Positions 13,401-25,047 are shown, counted from the stretch's first letter. The stretch is DNA of 64,000 nucleotides from Turritopsis dohrnii (GCA_027922465.2 BQMF02000003.1:1674001-1738000); one strand, 5' to 3'. Numbers and translations are program-made. The notes: generated by a model not told the origin, from the letters alone.

Positions 13401-16400
13401 AAATAACAATCATCCAAACTTTCATTACCAACTTCATTACCAACCCACCTTTTGATATTGTTCTGTGTTCGCAAAGTGTGTTGCAAAAGCCACATCCAGT
13501 TGTTTTAGCCATTCCCATTGGCTCTCCGCTACACCAATGTAAGTCTGAAAATTACAATAACAAATTTATTGCAACTTCATTAAAAGAGAGGGTTCTTGAA
13601 GATTTGAGGAAACATTTAAAAATTTAGTGATACATTAAAATTAGTTTATTACCGTGATTGGATGGGGCGCTGGATGACCGCCTTTTATTAACTTACGCCC
13701 TTGTTCAATCACCTCTTTGAAAGCCGGTTCACGAGCTTCTTTTTCCCTTCTTAATTTCTAAATAATGAAATTATAAGACTCATCATAGAAATACTATTTC
13801 ATATTTCTATGGACTCATTCGAAACATAGAAATACGTATTTCGTATTTCTATGTTCGAAATAAAAGTATATATATTACTATGACCTCAAAACGAGAAAAG
13901 CGAATGTAAGGTAAAAACCTAACAATGGATTAAATGATACCTCTTGGTATTTGCGGAGCGCTGATAAATCGATGCCAGTGTCACTCCAATCACGTGATAT
14001 TTCTGTTTCCTCTATTTGACTGATCCAGATAAGTTGTTGTGTAATCTCCCTCATAAACTGAACAAGTTGTTCAAGGTATTTGTGTCTCTCAGTAACAGCA
14101 ATCTAACACAAAATTCAATCATTTTGAGCATATTCGGGGAAAATATATTGCTCTTTTGTAAAAAGTATATGGAGGTGGCGAGAGGGTGTATATTAAGAGG
14201 ACAGTGGGTGGGGCCAGAAGAAATGACGTATATCAAACATGCCGGTCAGAAGGCAACTGACCACAAGTGATGAATAAGACGTTTCCAGTTCTGCAATTTT
14301 TTTCTTTAGATCTTCTGCAGCCACTGCATCCTTGAAATCGTTAGCCTGTGTTTAATAAATGAAAAGAATCGTTAGACTTCGCAGTCTATGAGCTTTAAAA
14401 GAAATGAAAGACATCCTCGCAATACCTGCGCTATTGTTTCAATTTCAATTTTGAAGCGCCGCACGTCCTCAATTTGTTTTTCGTTGTCTTCAAGGTATTT
14501 CTCGTTAGTGGGCAAGTCCATGCCAAATTCTGACTTGATCACAATTTCCTAAGTAATAAATGTCAACCAGTTACTATCATCAACATACATAAAAACAGAA
14601 TCAATTAGTACTGTTTGAACATTGAAAGACGCTCCTTACATCTTTTCCGGGCAAATATTTTGAAAATCGGGAGTAGCATTTCTGTGGTGAATGAGCATGG
14701 ATGCGTTGCTACTAGATAAAAAAAACCAAACCTTTTGGAATTGGATCCAATGCAGAGCAACTCGTATCTCTTGATATTTGGCATTCAAAGTGATATCACC
14801 TAAAACGCTTTTACTTCTCTTCACTTCCATCTCGTTTGCCGGTTCTTCTTCAACTTGTTTCCCTTTTTTTGATTTCCTACTCCAAGGTACTGTGAACGAC
14901 CTAATCATTTGTTTCGGTTTCTTTTTGGGTAAGTTCGGTGTTACGTTTGCCTCTCTTTTCCCACTAACGTTGATTTTGGTGCTTGGTGAGCTCTGTACCG
15001 CATGTACATCAACCAAGCTTTCTCCGTCCTTTCTATTCTTCTCATCAGTTTGAATATCGTCTACCATTTGTTCGGCACTTTCATTATTACCCGAATCAAC
15101 CGGGATGTTGAATGATGGAAGTTCGGATTCCAACTGGCGATCTTCAGATGCAATGATACCTTCTTCTATTACTTCATCACTTTTGCCTCGTATTGTAATA
15201 CTACTTTTGGGCTTGGCTGTTTTTATAAACACCTTGGATGGGGATTGCCTGGTAACAATATTTGTTTCGATGCCTTTATCACCCTCCTTCTCTGTGGTTG
15301 AAGTGTTTTCCGCAGGAGATTCACCAGTTTGTTGCAAGCTGGCTGGAACTGTTTCGTCGGGCAAATTCAATTGGATTCTCACCTTCAGTTTCTCCCACTT
15401 CACTGAAATATTGTAAACCCTTAAAAAGATCATACACAAAAACCTTTACAACAAAACCGTTGAACTGGCGTTGATGTATGGTTCTGGTAATGTTTTTCCA
15501 CGCATGTATTTTTAAAAGAATCTAAATGTAATTGTGTTAAACGTCATCCAACTTGAAAAACGACCGTCATTTTAACAAGTATACCTAGTTTGCAACTCTT
15601 CACTGTTTATATATTTTCCTTCCACCAAAATGGTAGCTGACGTTGTCATGGTTTTGATACTCAGTGAGAACATCTGAAACAATCATAAGAAATCAAATCC
15701 AAATCTATATCTTTTCGTATTTTTTACTAATTACGAGATACATAAGAGGGAATATCAATTCGCACATACCATTAGAGCTTTGTAGATTTGCTTAAGTTTT
15801 AAGGTATAGACTTCTTTTTGACTTGAGTCTTGGCTAGTATCAAGAAGCTTCTTTTCAAGCTATGAGAACAATTACAGTTAAGCTATTCTCCATCATAGAG
15901 CTAAATACAAGCTGTTTTCATATGTTTTCTAAAAATTTCGATTGACTTACGATGACCAGTTCAGCTTCAACGTCACTCAACGAAGATTCTACTAATGCCG
16001 CCTATAATCATAGTAAATGAAACATAGTGCGTTTGACCACGGAATAGACTTTTTATTGCAACATACTGTGAAACAAACTCACGTCAGTATCAACTTTTTC
16101 AGCAACATGATGAAGATGTTTCAACCTAGCACAGAATTTTAGAAGATATCAAACTTTCTTTTGAGGCTACAATAAAAATCATTTCAGAAAAACAATAAAA
16201 ATAAATCAATATCAAACAATGCAGTCTGTTGAAGTTTTTCCTGGACAAGCAATCCTAAGAAATTGTTGATTAATAGGGTTTACCCCGTAGAAATATCAAT
16301 ATTTAGTCTGTTTGACCAAGGTCGCAAATTCGTTTTCAAAGGATGACTTTTTGTGACTTCATCACAATATGTCGACATCTTAGAGTAATCGCACGATTGT

Positions 16401-19400
16401 CTCTCGTTTGGAACAAATTCATATTCAGTATAAGTGACTGTGAACTGTTTCAAAGAAGCACCAGTTATGTGTGGTTCGGTCTTGGCTCGTGGCAAAGATG
16501 CACTTTTATAATTTCCGTATTCACCATTGTATTTGATATCACGTTTCCTTATCTGTTCGCCACCAAATCTGTTTGGACTACCGTGAAAAGTCGAATATCT
16601 TCTATATGCAAGTTCATGATGAACACACACGTTATATATATATTCATGTTTCATATGCGAACACAGCATTTGTTTCTCACTTTTCTGTTAACATTTAAAT
16701 ACAGTGTTTTCTTCTCGTATCTTTGACCACAAAATATTAACACATTGGTGTCTTTAAACCATTGAAATATTCGGTTACAGTTTTGAAAATGTTAAGAGTT
16801 GCATAAAAATATTTTTTTTTGAAAAAAAAACTAGTATATAAATTCGCCAGGTCTTTTTAATTTATTAAATATTTCCTCTAGTTTTTTATCTATATTAAAG
16901 CCTCAAGGTGAAAGAAGAAGAAATGAAACATTAACAATATGAACAGAAGAACATGAGAAGGAATCACTATAAATAATAAATGATTTTAAAGAATGATTTG
17001 CAAGAATTACAAACCTTGATAAAATTAGACATGTGCGTTTACAAAAGATAGAAGACTTTTATTCACTTTTAAAATAAGGTTAGGTCAAATTGCTAACATC
17101 GCTAATATCGGTTATTTCTTTTCATTATAATCAACTTGTAAGGAATCAACTTAATCAACTTAGTTAGGAGAAGTATAATTATTCCAATGACTTTTACATG
17201 GTTATGGTCAAAACATGACAATCATATGCAATAGTAAAACACAAATTTCATTTTTAGTGCATTCTATCAACCAAAAACAGAGGGCAGTTCAAAATTATTT
17301 TGCAAAAAACATTACCTTTGAATTTCAACCTTCAAATCAGTACTACGATTTTCCAAACATAACAACACATCAGTCCAAACCTATTTATAATAAATATTTA
17401 GGAATCAATATTTCAGTATAAAAACTGATTCAATGTATTACAGCACCTGACACTAGTAATTTCCGAATCAACAATATGGGAAAATAGTGCTGAAAGTACA
17501 AAGAGCTCAGTGAGCAAATTTGTTGAAAAATCACAACGAAGAAGTGCATTTCTATAGAAATGTACACACTATTTAAATAAAAATGCTCTTCATCTCAGTG
17601 TCTTTTTGACGTTTTTACCCACTGGGAGCCTTAAAAAAGCTAATCATTCTCACTGTATTAATCCTGTTAATTTGAATTTCAGGAGCTATAGTGATATCTC
17701 TGTTCATTGGATTATCCATGTCCTTAAAGAAAAGATTTTAATTATTCTTTTGCCTAGGTAAACATGATCATTTTCAAAATAGAGGGAAGTACCAAGACAA
17801 ATCTTACCCTGATATCTTGGTATAAGGTTAACAGTTTTCTTCTACTTGCATCTTTTGGTGGAAGTACATTCAGTCTCAAAAATGTGAGCTGATTAAACAA
17901 CTCCTATTAGAAAAGGTGTCACAATGGAAGTTTCCACATATCAAATGTTTACAACAAAGTTATTTGAACATCTTTCAGAAGAGACCTCAAATAGGATGAC
18001 ATTAGGCAAACTCCATCAACTTGTCTTCAAACAAGTGCAACATATAATAATATGCTTTTCAACAATTTTTGCAATTTCAATTCATACCTCCACCATGTAG
18101 AGTTGAGAAGGAAATTCTCTGTTTTTCAAATTGATTATTGTGACATTCATCCATTTCAGAAGTTTTTCAGCTTGCGTATGATACAACTCCAAAGAAGTTT
18201 GAAGTTCCTGTAAAGGAATTACATCAAAAAGTTGACATAGATTGAGTTTGGAATGAGCCATATTTGCATGTCACAAAAGATTTGGTCAAGAACATTCATC
18301 TTATGAAATAAGTTTTGATTTTAAATTCTTTTTGTATTCAATAATAAAAAATAATTCAATTTATACGTCATTCAAGAAAACCAACAAAGCTGTTAAGAAC
18401 AACCATAAATTTTATAAACAAACTTACCTTTTGCTAAAGATCTTTTATTCTGTTTTAAAGAGTACAATAGACCAATTGTAGCATTTCAACATTACAGAAG
18501 AGTACATACCTCATCTTGCTTAGTAAGCAACAATGGAGGGGTTGATGGAAGGACTTTACGTATGGAAGAAACGTACAAGACAATAGATTTATCATCTGGG
18601 TGTTCAGTGACATCTGAAAACACAATTTTCTTTATAACAATCCATACATAAAACAAGCAAAACAACAAGGGAGCTTCAGTTTACCTTCAACATCAAGCAA
18701 TCTACAAACACCTAACTGCTTTTCAGCTACAGTGAAAGCATTCTCTAATCGTTCAGTTGGACTTGCCTTTAACATAATTTCATAGTTGATTAAATCTGGC
18801 CTAAATGAACACAACAAGAACATTTGGTTGTAACCTGAAAACAAGATAACAAAATATCTAAAAGTCGATGGTTGTTAAATTTGAGCAGTTATATACATGC
18901 CTGTGTCTATGAATGATTGTGTTAAAAACTAAACCATCTGACCAACTAGTAGTAAAATTCTTTACTTGAACACCTTCATATCTGCAAAAGAGGGGAACCA
19001 TAAGAAACAAAATGATAACACAAGTAGTAAGAGAAGTTTTTGTAAGGTATGGTACCCTTCACAGTATGCCTGGCACCAAGACAATAGAGCTTCTTTAGGG
19101 GATGTTTTCTCTTCATCAAGCATTACTTGCGCTGTGGCAATCTGCAATATAATAAAAAAGGAGCTTGCAATGGAAAAAAATGAAATTGAATAAAACAGAT
19201 AGAATGAAAACTGATTTACATTGCATTTACCTGGAAGTTTAGTATGATAGTCCAAATAAGACCAAGAATTAATTTCGGATTACCATCAACGATATCATCA
19301 CTTCTAATGTTTATCAGCTTTATCTAAATTTGTTTCATAGTGTCATTAATAATCCTGCCAGAACACAATATTTACACAGCTCTCAATTCTGTTAACATCA

Positions 19401-22230
19401 ACATATCAGTCAGTTTGTGCTAACTCTTGTATTACCTAGAACAGTTATGACCTATCTAAGATGGATTTTGATAACTGCTAACCAGCATTAACTACCTCAC
19501 ACTTATTGTTTTGTTGATTGTGTGAGATTCAGTTTTGATCTTACCTTTTTATACTCCAGGAATTGCAAAGCAACAGTAACATTTTGCAAATAATGGAACC
19601 GTAATGCACCTTTCTGACGAGGCTAGATTAGATAAATTATGTCAAATGACACAAATCACAATAATCAAAATAAATTCCAATCTACTTCCAAAAAAAACTT
19701 TTTACATTTTCAAAAATAGGACCAGTTTTTTTTATAGCAATGCATCACAAAGCCTAGAACATCATCAACTGTGTTGGTGACTTGTAATTGCATTGTACTT
19801 ACAAGTTTTTCATCTGCCAATATTTCAAGAAGTGCCAAAAGTTTCTTTCCATCTCTAAGGTCTTCATACAGATCTTTGATTTCTAGTCTAACCTGTGAGG
19901 AAGAAAGTGGCAACAACCATACACTAACAATAGCAAAGGAAAACCAGTGCAGTTTACATGAACAAGAGATTCAAAGAAACTTATTATTGAGATCATAGAA
20001 ACCACACCTTTGATAAATGGAGGTTGCACCACTTTGTAAAGACCTTTTTCTGCACAAAATTACGTTCATCTATAAACAAAATGTTCAAACAAAGTAAATA
20101 ACACATCATTTCTGCATCTAAATATTTTAAGACTTTCCCTATATTTGAGATAAACAGTACTAAATTAAAAATAATGATATTAACCTCTTAAATCCTGTTG
20201 ATGCAATTCAAATTTGGATACTGTATCTTCAAATGAAATTGCTTTTTCCATGTTTAATTGACTTACTTTAACTTATTGTAGGCACAACAGTCCATTTCTC
20301 TTATGTACAATATCAGCATTGTATAAATATATCTTATGCATTCAAAAATAAATAAAACATAGATCGCAAATCCAAAAGCAAAACATTGAACTGAGAAACT
20401 TGGTAATATAACACTTTAAATTCGTTTCACATCAAAGATATTGATGACCAAAGTAATGCTTCAGTGACATATACATGAAATAGTTATTCGAGGTTAACGG
20501 AGATGCACTTAGCACTTTTAAGGTAAAAACTATGTTAAGGTAACTTATACTTAAAAATCTTTTCACGGCAAAACGTGAAGTATTTATTGCGTGTTGATGG
20601 TACCTAAAAATCCCTTTTTTGCTTAAGTATTAATTTAAAATTTACAATACTGATACAGAAAAATGATGAACCACAAAGCCTTGCCTATTTCAAATCTAAT
20701 ATCTGCAACACTCTGTTAAACAATCTTCTTATTGATACAGACATATTAAGGACTTAAAGCATAAGGAAAAGTTTGAAGACAAAATTTCTGAGGGCTTAGA
20801 ACATAAGTTTCATTTAATGTTTAAAGTCTTAATTGGTTTAAAGGGAAGAAAAGCAGATTATCTTACTAAATTTCTTTTTATATAATTATATTAAAGATAC
20901 AGAAATAATATAAACCAATAACTGTTTAGTTTGCTACATGGTTATTGTGTTATATTTAAGGTACAAAAAATGTCATTGCTAAGAAGAAAGTATTCTTTTT
21001 ATTTAAAATTACTGAATCACTTCATGTGAAATCTGTTGCAACAACTTTTGTAGTTTCTTTGATTTTATTTAGTTTTTAAACAATGCTGCATCCTCTTCCA
21101 TGAATTTTGTCACAAACTGTTTTCATATCCATAAAAATAATAAATGTAATGTTTTCAGCTTTTTTTAGCAAATTTCTCCATTGATTGTTTATTTGATTTT
21201 CGGGTTTATTCGGTCTTTTAACTTCAAACAAACAACTTAAATATTTTTGACATTCACAAATATTTAACAAGTGTCAAGTTGCTTCTTTAAATCTAAGTAT
21301 GCACTCATCAATAAAGAATAACAGTCTGGTAATTTGTCACTTGACACATATTTGTCTTTCCATAATGACATTTTCATTTTCAACCGTCAATAGATTTTAG
21401 ATGAGAAATAAGTTGGTGAAAAGCTATATGCCTTAAATTTTGTCAGCTATCAAAAATGTCATTAATGACAAACCTGTCAGCATTACATTAAAGCATTTCA
21501 CACATCAAGAAGCAAGAATAAAATACTCAAAAGTTAGATCAATATTGCAAGGAATCAAACAATGTAAAAGAACCAACAATCAAACATGAAAACACATTGA
21601 ATTGTCATTCTTTATCTCCTGTTAAATCTCAGGAAAATGGTTTAAATTAATAGTTAATGTTTCATAAAAAAATTAATTATAACAACCTTTAATGGCAGCA
21701 AATGAGATAACGAGGAAACCAAACAAAAAGGCATGTTGCAAGTTTCAGTTTAAAAACCTGATATTGTTAAGAACTATAAAACCACAAAGAACTCTTTTTT
21801 GAATAAAACACATTACAATTAAATCAGCAACACAGGAAGACCAAAATTTGATTTTCATGCAAATTGGGATTTTGCAAAAATTCACTTAGCTAAGCAGCTA
21901 CAATATATAATCTCCCAATCATAAATCTTGTCAAAAAAGGCTATTGTAAACAACTCAGCAGGGGCATATATTTTTAAGGTGTATAAAATGTGACTTATGA
22001 CTGATGATAACATCTGTAAATATAATATAAAAAAATGAAAAATGAAAAAGAAATAACACTATTCCTGGATTTCATGTACTCGGAAACATACTCAAAACTG
22101 AATTCCTGTAGAGAGGTGAAGTAATTTTACCTGCAATTCTCGAGACAGCTCTGTCAGCAAGACTTGGTTGTCTTGTTGGACTTTTCGAGTCCTCCCTTCT
22201 CCTAGTGTGCCGTGATCCTTCAAAAGGCAT
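1437..22230 (-). CDS. MACF1/DST: Spectraplakin (MACF1/dystonin/Shot family), 5' part; 3' end beyond window
   Basis: Cytoskeletal cross-linker binding actin through two CH domains. CH exons: 22230-22131, 20271-20185, 20069-20008, 19892-19803, 19622-19545, 19323-19231, 19141-19056, 18981-18901, 18800-18685, 18613-18510; motifs [60 protein letters not shown]. Plakin domain exons: 18207-18088, 17903-17808, 17722-17654, 16125-16083, 16001-15951, 15859-15770, 15673-15585, 15419-14732, 14548-14426, 14345-14265, 14102-13941, 13757-13653, 13544-13449, 13366-13241, 10622-10476, 10394-10332, 10058-9967, 9887-9761; [11 protein letters not shown] and [11 protein letters not shown] match the family, the latter in the SH3 segment. 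Acidic linker and spectrin repeats: 9622-9473, 8965-8792, 8621-8499, 8425-8268, 8183-7742, 7402-7319, 7083-6867, 6336-6200, 1691-1437. Phases agree throughout except 17654 to 16125, where an exon or alternative donor is missing. Exon 15419-14732 carries a Ser/Lys-rich insert. Nesprin, spectrin and dystrophin lack this plakin/SH3 arrangement. Confidence 0.9.
2303..2869 (-). CDS. Candidate alternative first exon of the spectraplakin gene (basic, Ser/Arg-rich)
   Basis: An open frame of 189 codons from ATG 2869 ends at the donor TTTAAG followed by GTAGAT, phase 0. The following exon (1691-1437) accepts phase 0 and is also joined in phase by the upstream spectrin-repeat exon 6336-6200, so this sits as an optional start inside the intron between them. 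The peptide begins [17 protein letters not shown] and is rich in Ser, Arg and Tyr with SP/TP sites ([18 protein letters not shown]), probably disordered and phosphorylated. The isoform would contain only spectrin repeats and whatever lies downstream of the window. No domain was recognised. An internal exon is less likely because I see no convincing acceptor just upstream. Confidence 0.55.
5620..5695. repeat. Two-copy tandem repeat, about 34 bp
   Basis: The phrase GTCACTCTCCCTCGTTG occurs twice, about 34 bp apart, with similar flanks, inside the large spectraplakin intron 1692-6199. No coding evidence. Confidence 0.6.
7140..7311 (-). mobile_element. Degenerate pogo/Tigger-like MITE in a spectraplakin intron
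   Basis: Read on the minus strand it starts TACAGTCAAGTCTCTG and contains repeated TTCGAACTC and ATAATTCGAACTC phrases. These resemble the two better-preserved 175-bp elements at 60304 and 61278. Borders are approximate. Confidence 0.5.
7578..7664 (-). repeat. Dispersed ~105-bp repeat, copy 1 (inverted)
   Basis: Shares CCCAGTGGG, GATGAAGAGCATTTTTATT and TTTCTATAGAAA with copies at 17520-17627 and 31538-31643, which lie in the opposite orientation. Family unknown; no terminal inverted repeats seen. Lies in a spectraplakin intron next to exon 8183-7742. Confidence 0.75.
11724..12266 (-). CDS. Candidate alternative first exon of the spectraplakin gene with a transmembrane anchor
   Basis: An open frame of 181 codons runs from ATG 12266 (or the in-frame ATG at 12230, MDLLDD) to the donor CGACAG followed by GTAATA, ending in phase 0. 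The next exon (10622-10476, [11 protein letters not shown]) accepts phase 0. Near the start is a run of about 27 hydrophobic residues ([20 protein letters not shown] and following) and then charged sequence, as in a type II or III signal anchor. The last residues, [15 protein letters not shown], resemble the end of the ordinary preceding exon ([12 protein letters not shown]), so the exon seems to supply the same helix end before the SH3 segment. The product would be a membrane-tethered plakin lacking the CH domains. Mammalian dystonin also has an isoform with an N-terminal transmembrane segment, but it keeps the CH domains. Confidence 0.6.
13784..13853. repeat. Pair of perfect or near-perfect palindromes
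   Basis: Two adjacent hairpin-forming sequences share the arm CATAGAAATAC/GTATTTCTATG: 13784-13811 and 13825-13853. They lie in the intron between spectraplakin exons 14102-13941 and 13757-13653. Possibly the trace of a small fold-back element. Confidence 0.6.
16284..16669 (-). CDS. Candidate alternative first exon of the spectraplakin gene (Arg/Tyr/Ser-rich N-terminus)
   Basis: An open frame of 128 codons plus two bases starts at ATG 16669 (a second ATG is at 16654) and ends at a good donor, ACGGG followed by GTAAAC. It stops in phase 2, exactly what the next exon (16125-16083, [11 protein letters not shown]) needs; the upstream CH-linked exon ends in phase 0 and does not fit. The encoded peptide is basic and rich in Tyr, Arg and Ser ([27 protein letters not shown]), resembles nothing I know, and has no predicted domain. 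An isoform starting here would lack the CH actin-binding domains but keep most of the plakin domain. It could instead be a chance ORF in the large intron; the phase match and donor argue against that. Confidence 0.5.
17520..17627 (+). repeat. Dispersed ~105-bp repeat, copy 2
   Basis: Runs from TTGTTGAAAAATCA to TTTTACCCACTGGG and matches the copy at 31538-31643 almost end to end. It ends 26 bp from the donor of spectraplakin exon 17722-17654. On the gene strand it supplies a second donor-like site, CCCAGTGG followed by GTAAAA, at 17619/17618. Confidence 0.85.
18685..18981 (-). other. GC-AG intron inside the second CH domain
   Basis: The exon ending at 18901 reads HRH plus two bases AG and is followed by GCATGT rather than GT. 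The next exon starts at 18800 after TTTAG. Joining AG with the next G restores Arg and gives the invariant CH2 motif HRPDL. Family similarity therefore fixes the junction and makes this a non-canonical GC-AG intron (18801-18900). Confidence 0.8.
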
Positions 22231-22862
22231 GATCAATTCACCCGAATATTATAACCTAAATAAAAACTTTATATTCACTACCAATACATCTGTGGCTTTT
22301 AAATGTGAGATAAATCACTTACTTGTAGCTTTTTGTAACTTCTACTTGATAAACGTTATGTAGCAAAAATATTACAAAAACTTGAAAGAACACTTTTGAT
22401 TTCCCATTACCATGCTTAAACGTGAATGTTTACAAAAGATTAAAATGTAAACAAATGCAAAAAAGTTATTTAAAATTCTGCTGAATTAATAAAAGTACAC
22501 CTAACAACAAGACGCTTAACAATTAAAATGGCGATTCCCCCACTTGATCTTATTGTTAATATTGTTTTTAACGAGCATTGGATAGATGCGTAAATTTAAT
22601 CAACAAAATATACCAATATTAGATTTCTTATGTCTGAAAATGAGATTTTCAATAATTACTTTTTAAGCCGTTGACAATAATAGGATGTCAAGTATCACTT
22701 ATTTTTCCATTTCGTGCTCATGAAAAAAATCTATAATGTCAAAGTCAGATTAGTAGCTACTAAATTCTTTGCTAATACGAAAACATTTTCAAAATAAAAC
22801 GAATTACTTAATTTCATGGGTCCCACGAAATTTACAATTGTGAGGTGAGACGGTAGCGCTTA
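22231..22862. other. Upstream flank of the spectraplakin canonical start; no gene
   Basis: AT-rich non-coding sequence between the ATG at 22230 and the nested MITEs. It should contain the main promoter and 5' UTR, but I see no clear TATA box or initiator to place them. Confidence 0.4.
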
Positions 22863-23740
22863 AGGCTGGTTCTTACTAGCCTCGTAAAGCTTGCGTTACG
22901 ATGATCGCAGGCTCTGCGACAGTTTTAAGGCTGGTTCTCACTAGCGTCGTAAGGCTTAAGCTCGGTTCCCATTAAGATTTAAAATGTTGAGCAACATTCG
23001 TACAACAAGTGTTGTACTACAATTGTACAACTGTTGTTGTGCAATCACATGTTTCCATTAAATCTTATGTTAAATTATGATAAATTCTACATTCATTCAA
23101 AAAACGTATAAGATTATGTACTTTACAGAACAGCAAAATCGTGCGCTGTTGAGCAACTGCTCTCTGCTGTGTTTCCATTGAACTTTTACTTCAATAATGT
23201 CGTACAACTATCGCCGACTGTTGCAGAGATAGAAAAATTTCTATCTCTACAACATGTGTTGTGCAACATGTCTTCTGTTGTACAACAATCGCTCTGTTGC
23301 ACGACATTTGTTTCCATTATTATCGTAAGTGCTGTGCTACTGTTGTACGACTGTTGCTCAACGTTTTCGATTCTAATGGGAACCGAGCTTTACGTTACGA
23401 TGATCGTAAGCCTTGCGACAGTTTTAAGGCTTGCGCTAGTGTGAATCAAAAAAATTAAGAAATCCATCTTAAACCTTAAAACTGTGTTATAATGCTTACG
23501 ACTGATATCAAAAACTTTGCTTACGATGGGTTAGAAAAATAAAAGACAAACCAAAAACAAAATGGCGCTGCTCTCATTGAGAAGAAAACAAATTTAGCTA
23601 TTCTTATGCTCATGGAAGACTTATTTGACAAAACGCTTACGATCTCTGAAAATTTTTGATTTTGTCGTAAGCCTAAAACTGTCGTTAAGGCTTACGATCA
23701 TCGTAACGTAAGCCTTACGACGTCTAGTGAGAACCAGCCT
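22863..23740. mobile_element. MITE with TTA target duplication, containing a nested MITE
   Basis: The terminal phrase AGGCTGGTTCTCACTAG at 22928 (and, slightly diverged, at 22863) is matched inverted at 23724-23740. TTA precedes each left end and follows the right end (23741-23743), as expected for PIF/Harbinger-type insertion. The left end is a tandem of about 65 bp carrying GCGTTACGATGATCG and GCGACAGTTTTA, so either start may be the true border. No transposase inside. A second element sits within it at 22959-23389. Confidence 0.8.
22959..23389. mobile_element. Nested 431-bp MITE inserted into the surrounding MITE
   Basis: Terminal inverted repeat AGCTCGGTTCCCATTA at 22959 matches inverted at 23374-23389, flanked by TTA at 22956-22958 and 23390-23392. 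Removing it with one TTA restores GTAAGGC-TTA-CGTTACGATGATCG, which agrees with the tandem copy at 22889-22913. The insertion is therefore confirmed by an internal empty site. The interior is rich in GTTGTACAAC-like palindromes. Confidence 0.88.
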
Positions 23741-24291
23741 TTAAAAGCCGGTTTTGCAGCCGGTAAACATAAACCAACTAACCTCGTTTCTAGGATTTCT
23801 TGTTTACTGGTTAGAAAGATTTATGCGATATAGACGTAATAGAAAGTATAAGGTTTGGAATCGAGGTTGATACAAGAAACTTTAAAGTCATGCATAAAAG
23901 AAGATATCTCCGATAGTGTTTTGGACCTTGTTTCTATAACAACGGCTGAATTTCGATATAACAGATGGTGCCCTTCAGAACCTTTTTTTGTATCGCGAAA
24001 ATAATTAAATTATTATGTCTTTATGTTTTGTTTTGCAGATAAAATTAGTACTTTACCATATAAATTACATATTTAACTTCAATATCAGGGCTGTGGGAAG
24101 CTTTTTTGAGATGGTTGGTTCAGATTAAGTGTCTAAGAAGGAGCCAGATATTTTTTTTAATTTTGCTCATTCTAGATTGGCTAAAACAAGCATGTTAGTT
24201 TGTCTTTCATTTTTAAAAGTTATCGAAAAATGTGACGATAGTCAAGTTAAACAAGGAAATCTTTATAGAGCTTATTTTTTTTAGTATATAT

Positions 24292-25047
24292 CAGGTGAGT
24301 CAAAAAAAAGTGCCAATGTTTCACAAGAAATATCTTTAGATTGAATAAATATAAAAGACAGTTTTTTTTTTATTTCTGAGTAGAGAAATCTGTTAAGTTT
24401 AATTTATTGTATCATTCTTCAGATTTGAATCAGTAGAAAGAAAGTTATGGACAAAAAACTGGAAGTGGTCCTTGTACAAATCTTCAAAAAATAGACAAAA
24501 AAGTCGAACAAAATATTCTGCGTAATTCTTTTGATTAAATTCGATAATGATAATGAAAGAAAGGACACTATTTGTCGAATCACCTCTTTAGTAATATATT
24601 TACCCTAGATGTATACCCAAACTCTTTGTTGTACGTAGTTGCGGCATTTCTCAATATTTTATACAAGACAGTCTTTATAAAAAGTTCCAGTGAATAAAGA
24701 TTTAAGAAAATGTTGAAAAAAGTTTGAATTTTTACTTAACTTAATTAGTGGGAATAAGAAAAACAAGTTTTAGCAGATATAATGGTGTATGTTCCCTTCT
24801 GGTTTGCAATAAAAACATAAATCTTGTTTTGAGACATTTTGCTTGGCTTTTTTGTCCATTTTTCCATGCTTCCAGTTTTCTGTCCATAACTTTTTTTTCT
24901 ACTCAACTAAATTAGAAAAGTGATACACCAAAAAATAGGTAAAGGATTCCTCTATTCAGAAATAAAAATAACTATCTTTCATAATTATTTAATCGAAAGA
25001 TATCTTTTGTGAAACACCAGTATTTTATTTTGACTCACCGGGTATAT
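24292..25047. mobile_element. Fold-back element, ~755 bp, long terminal inverted repeats
   Basis: The left end GGTGAGTCAAAAAAAAGTGC and following about 100 bp recur inverted at the right end (TTTGACTCACCGG at 25035-25047). A second inner pair also matches (TTATGGACAAAAAACTGGAAG near 24446 and its complement near 24875). TA-rich flanks suggest a Tc1/mariner-type MITE. No ORF inside. Confidence 0.7.

Noticed and set aside
14778..15416. Plus-strand ORFs opposite spectraplakin exon 15419-14732
   Set aside because: Antisense to a supported exon.
16200..16270. Possible extra exon reading QEKLQQTAL
   Set aside because: No donor follows and the frame cannot connect to either neighbour.
1437..22230. 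Identification as nesprin, beta-spectrin or dystrophin
   Set aside because: The CH pair alone fits all of them, but the plakin-domain signature and SH3 segment with VPSVCF place the gene in the spectraplakins.
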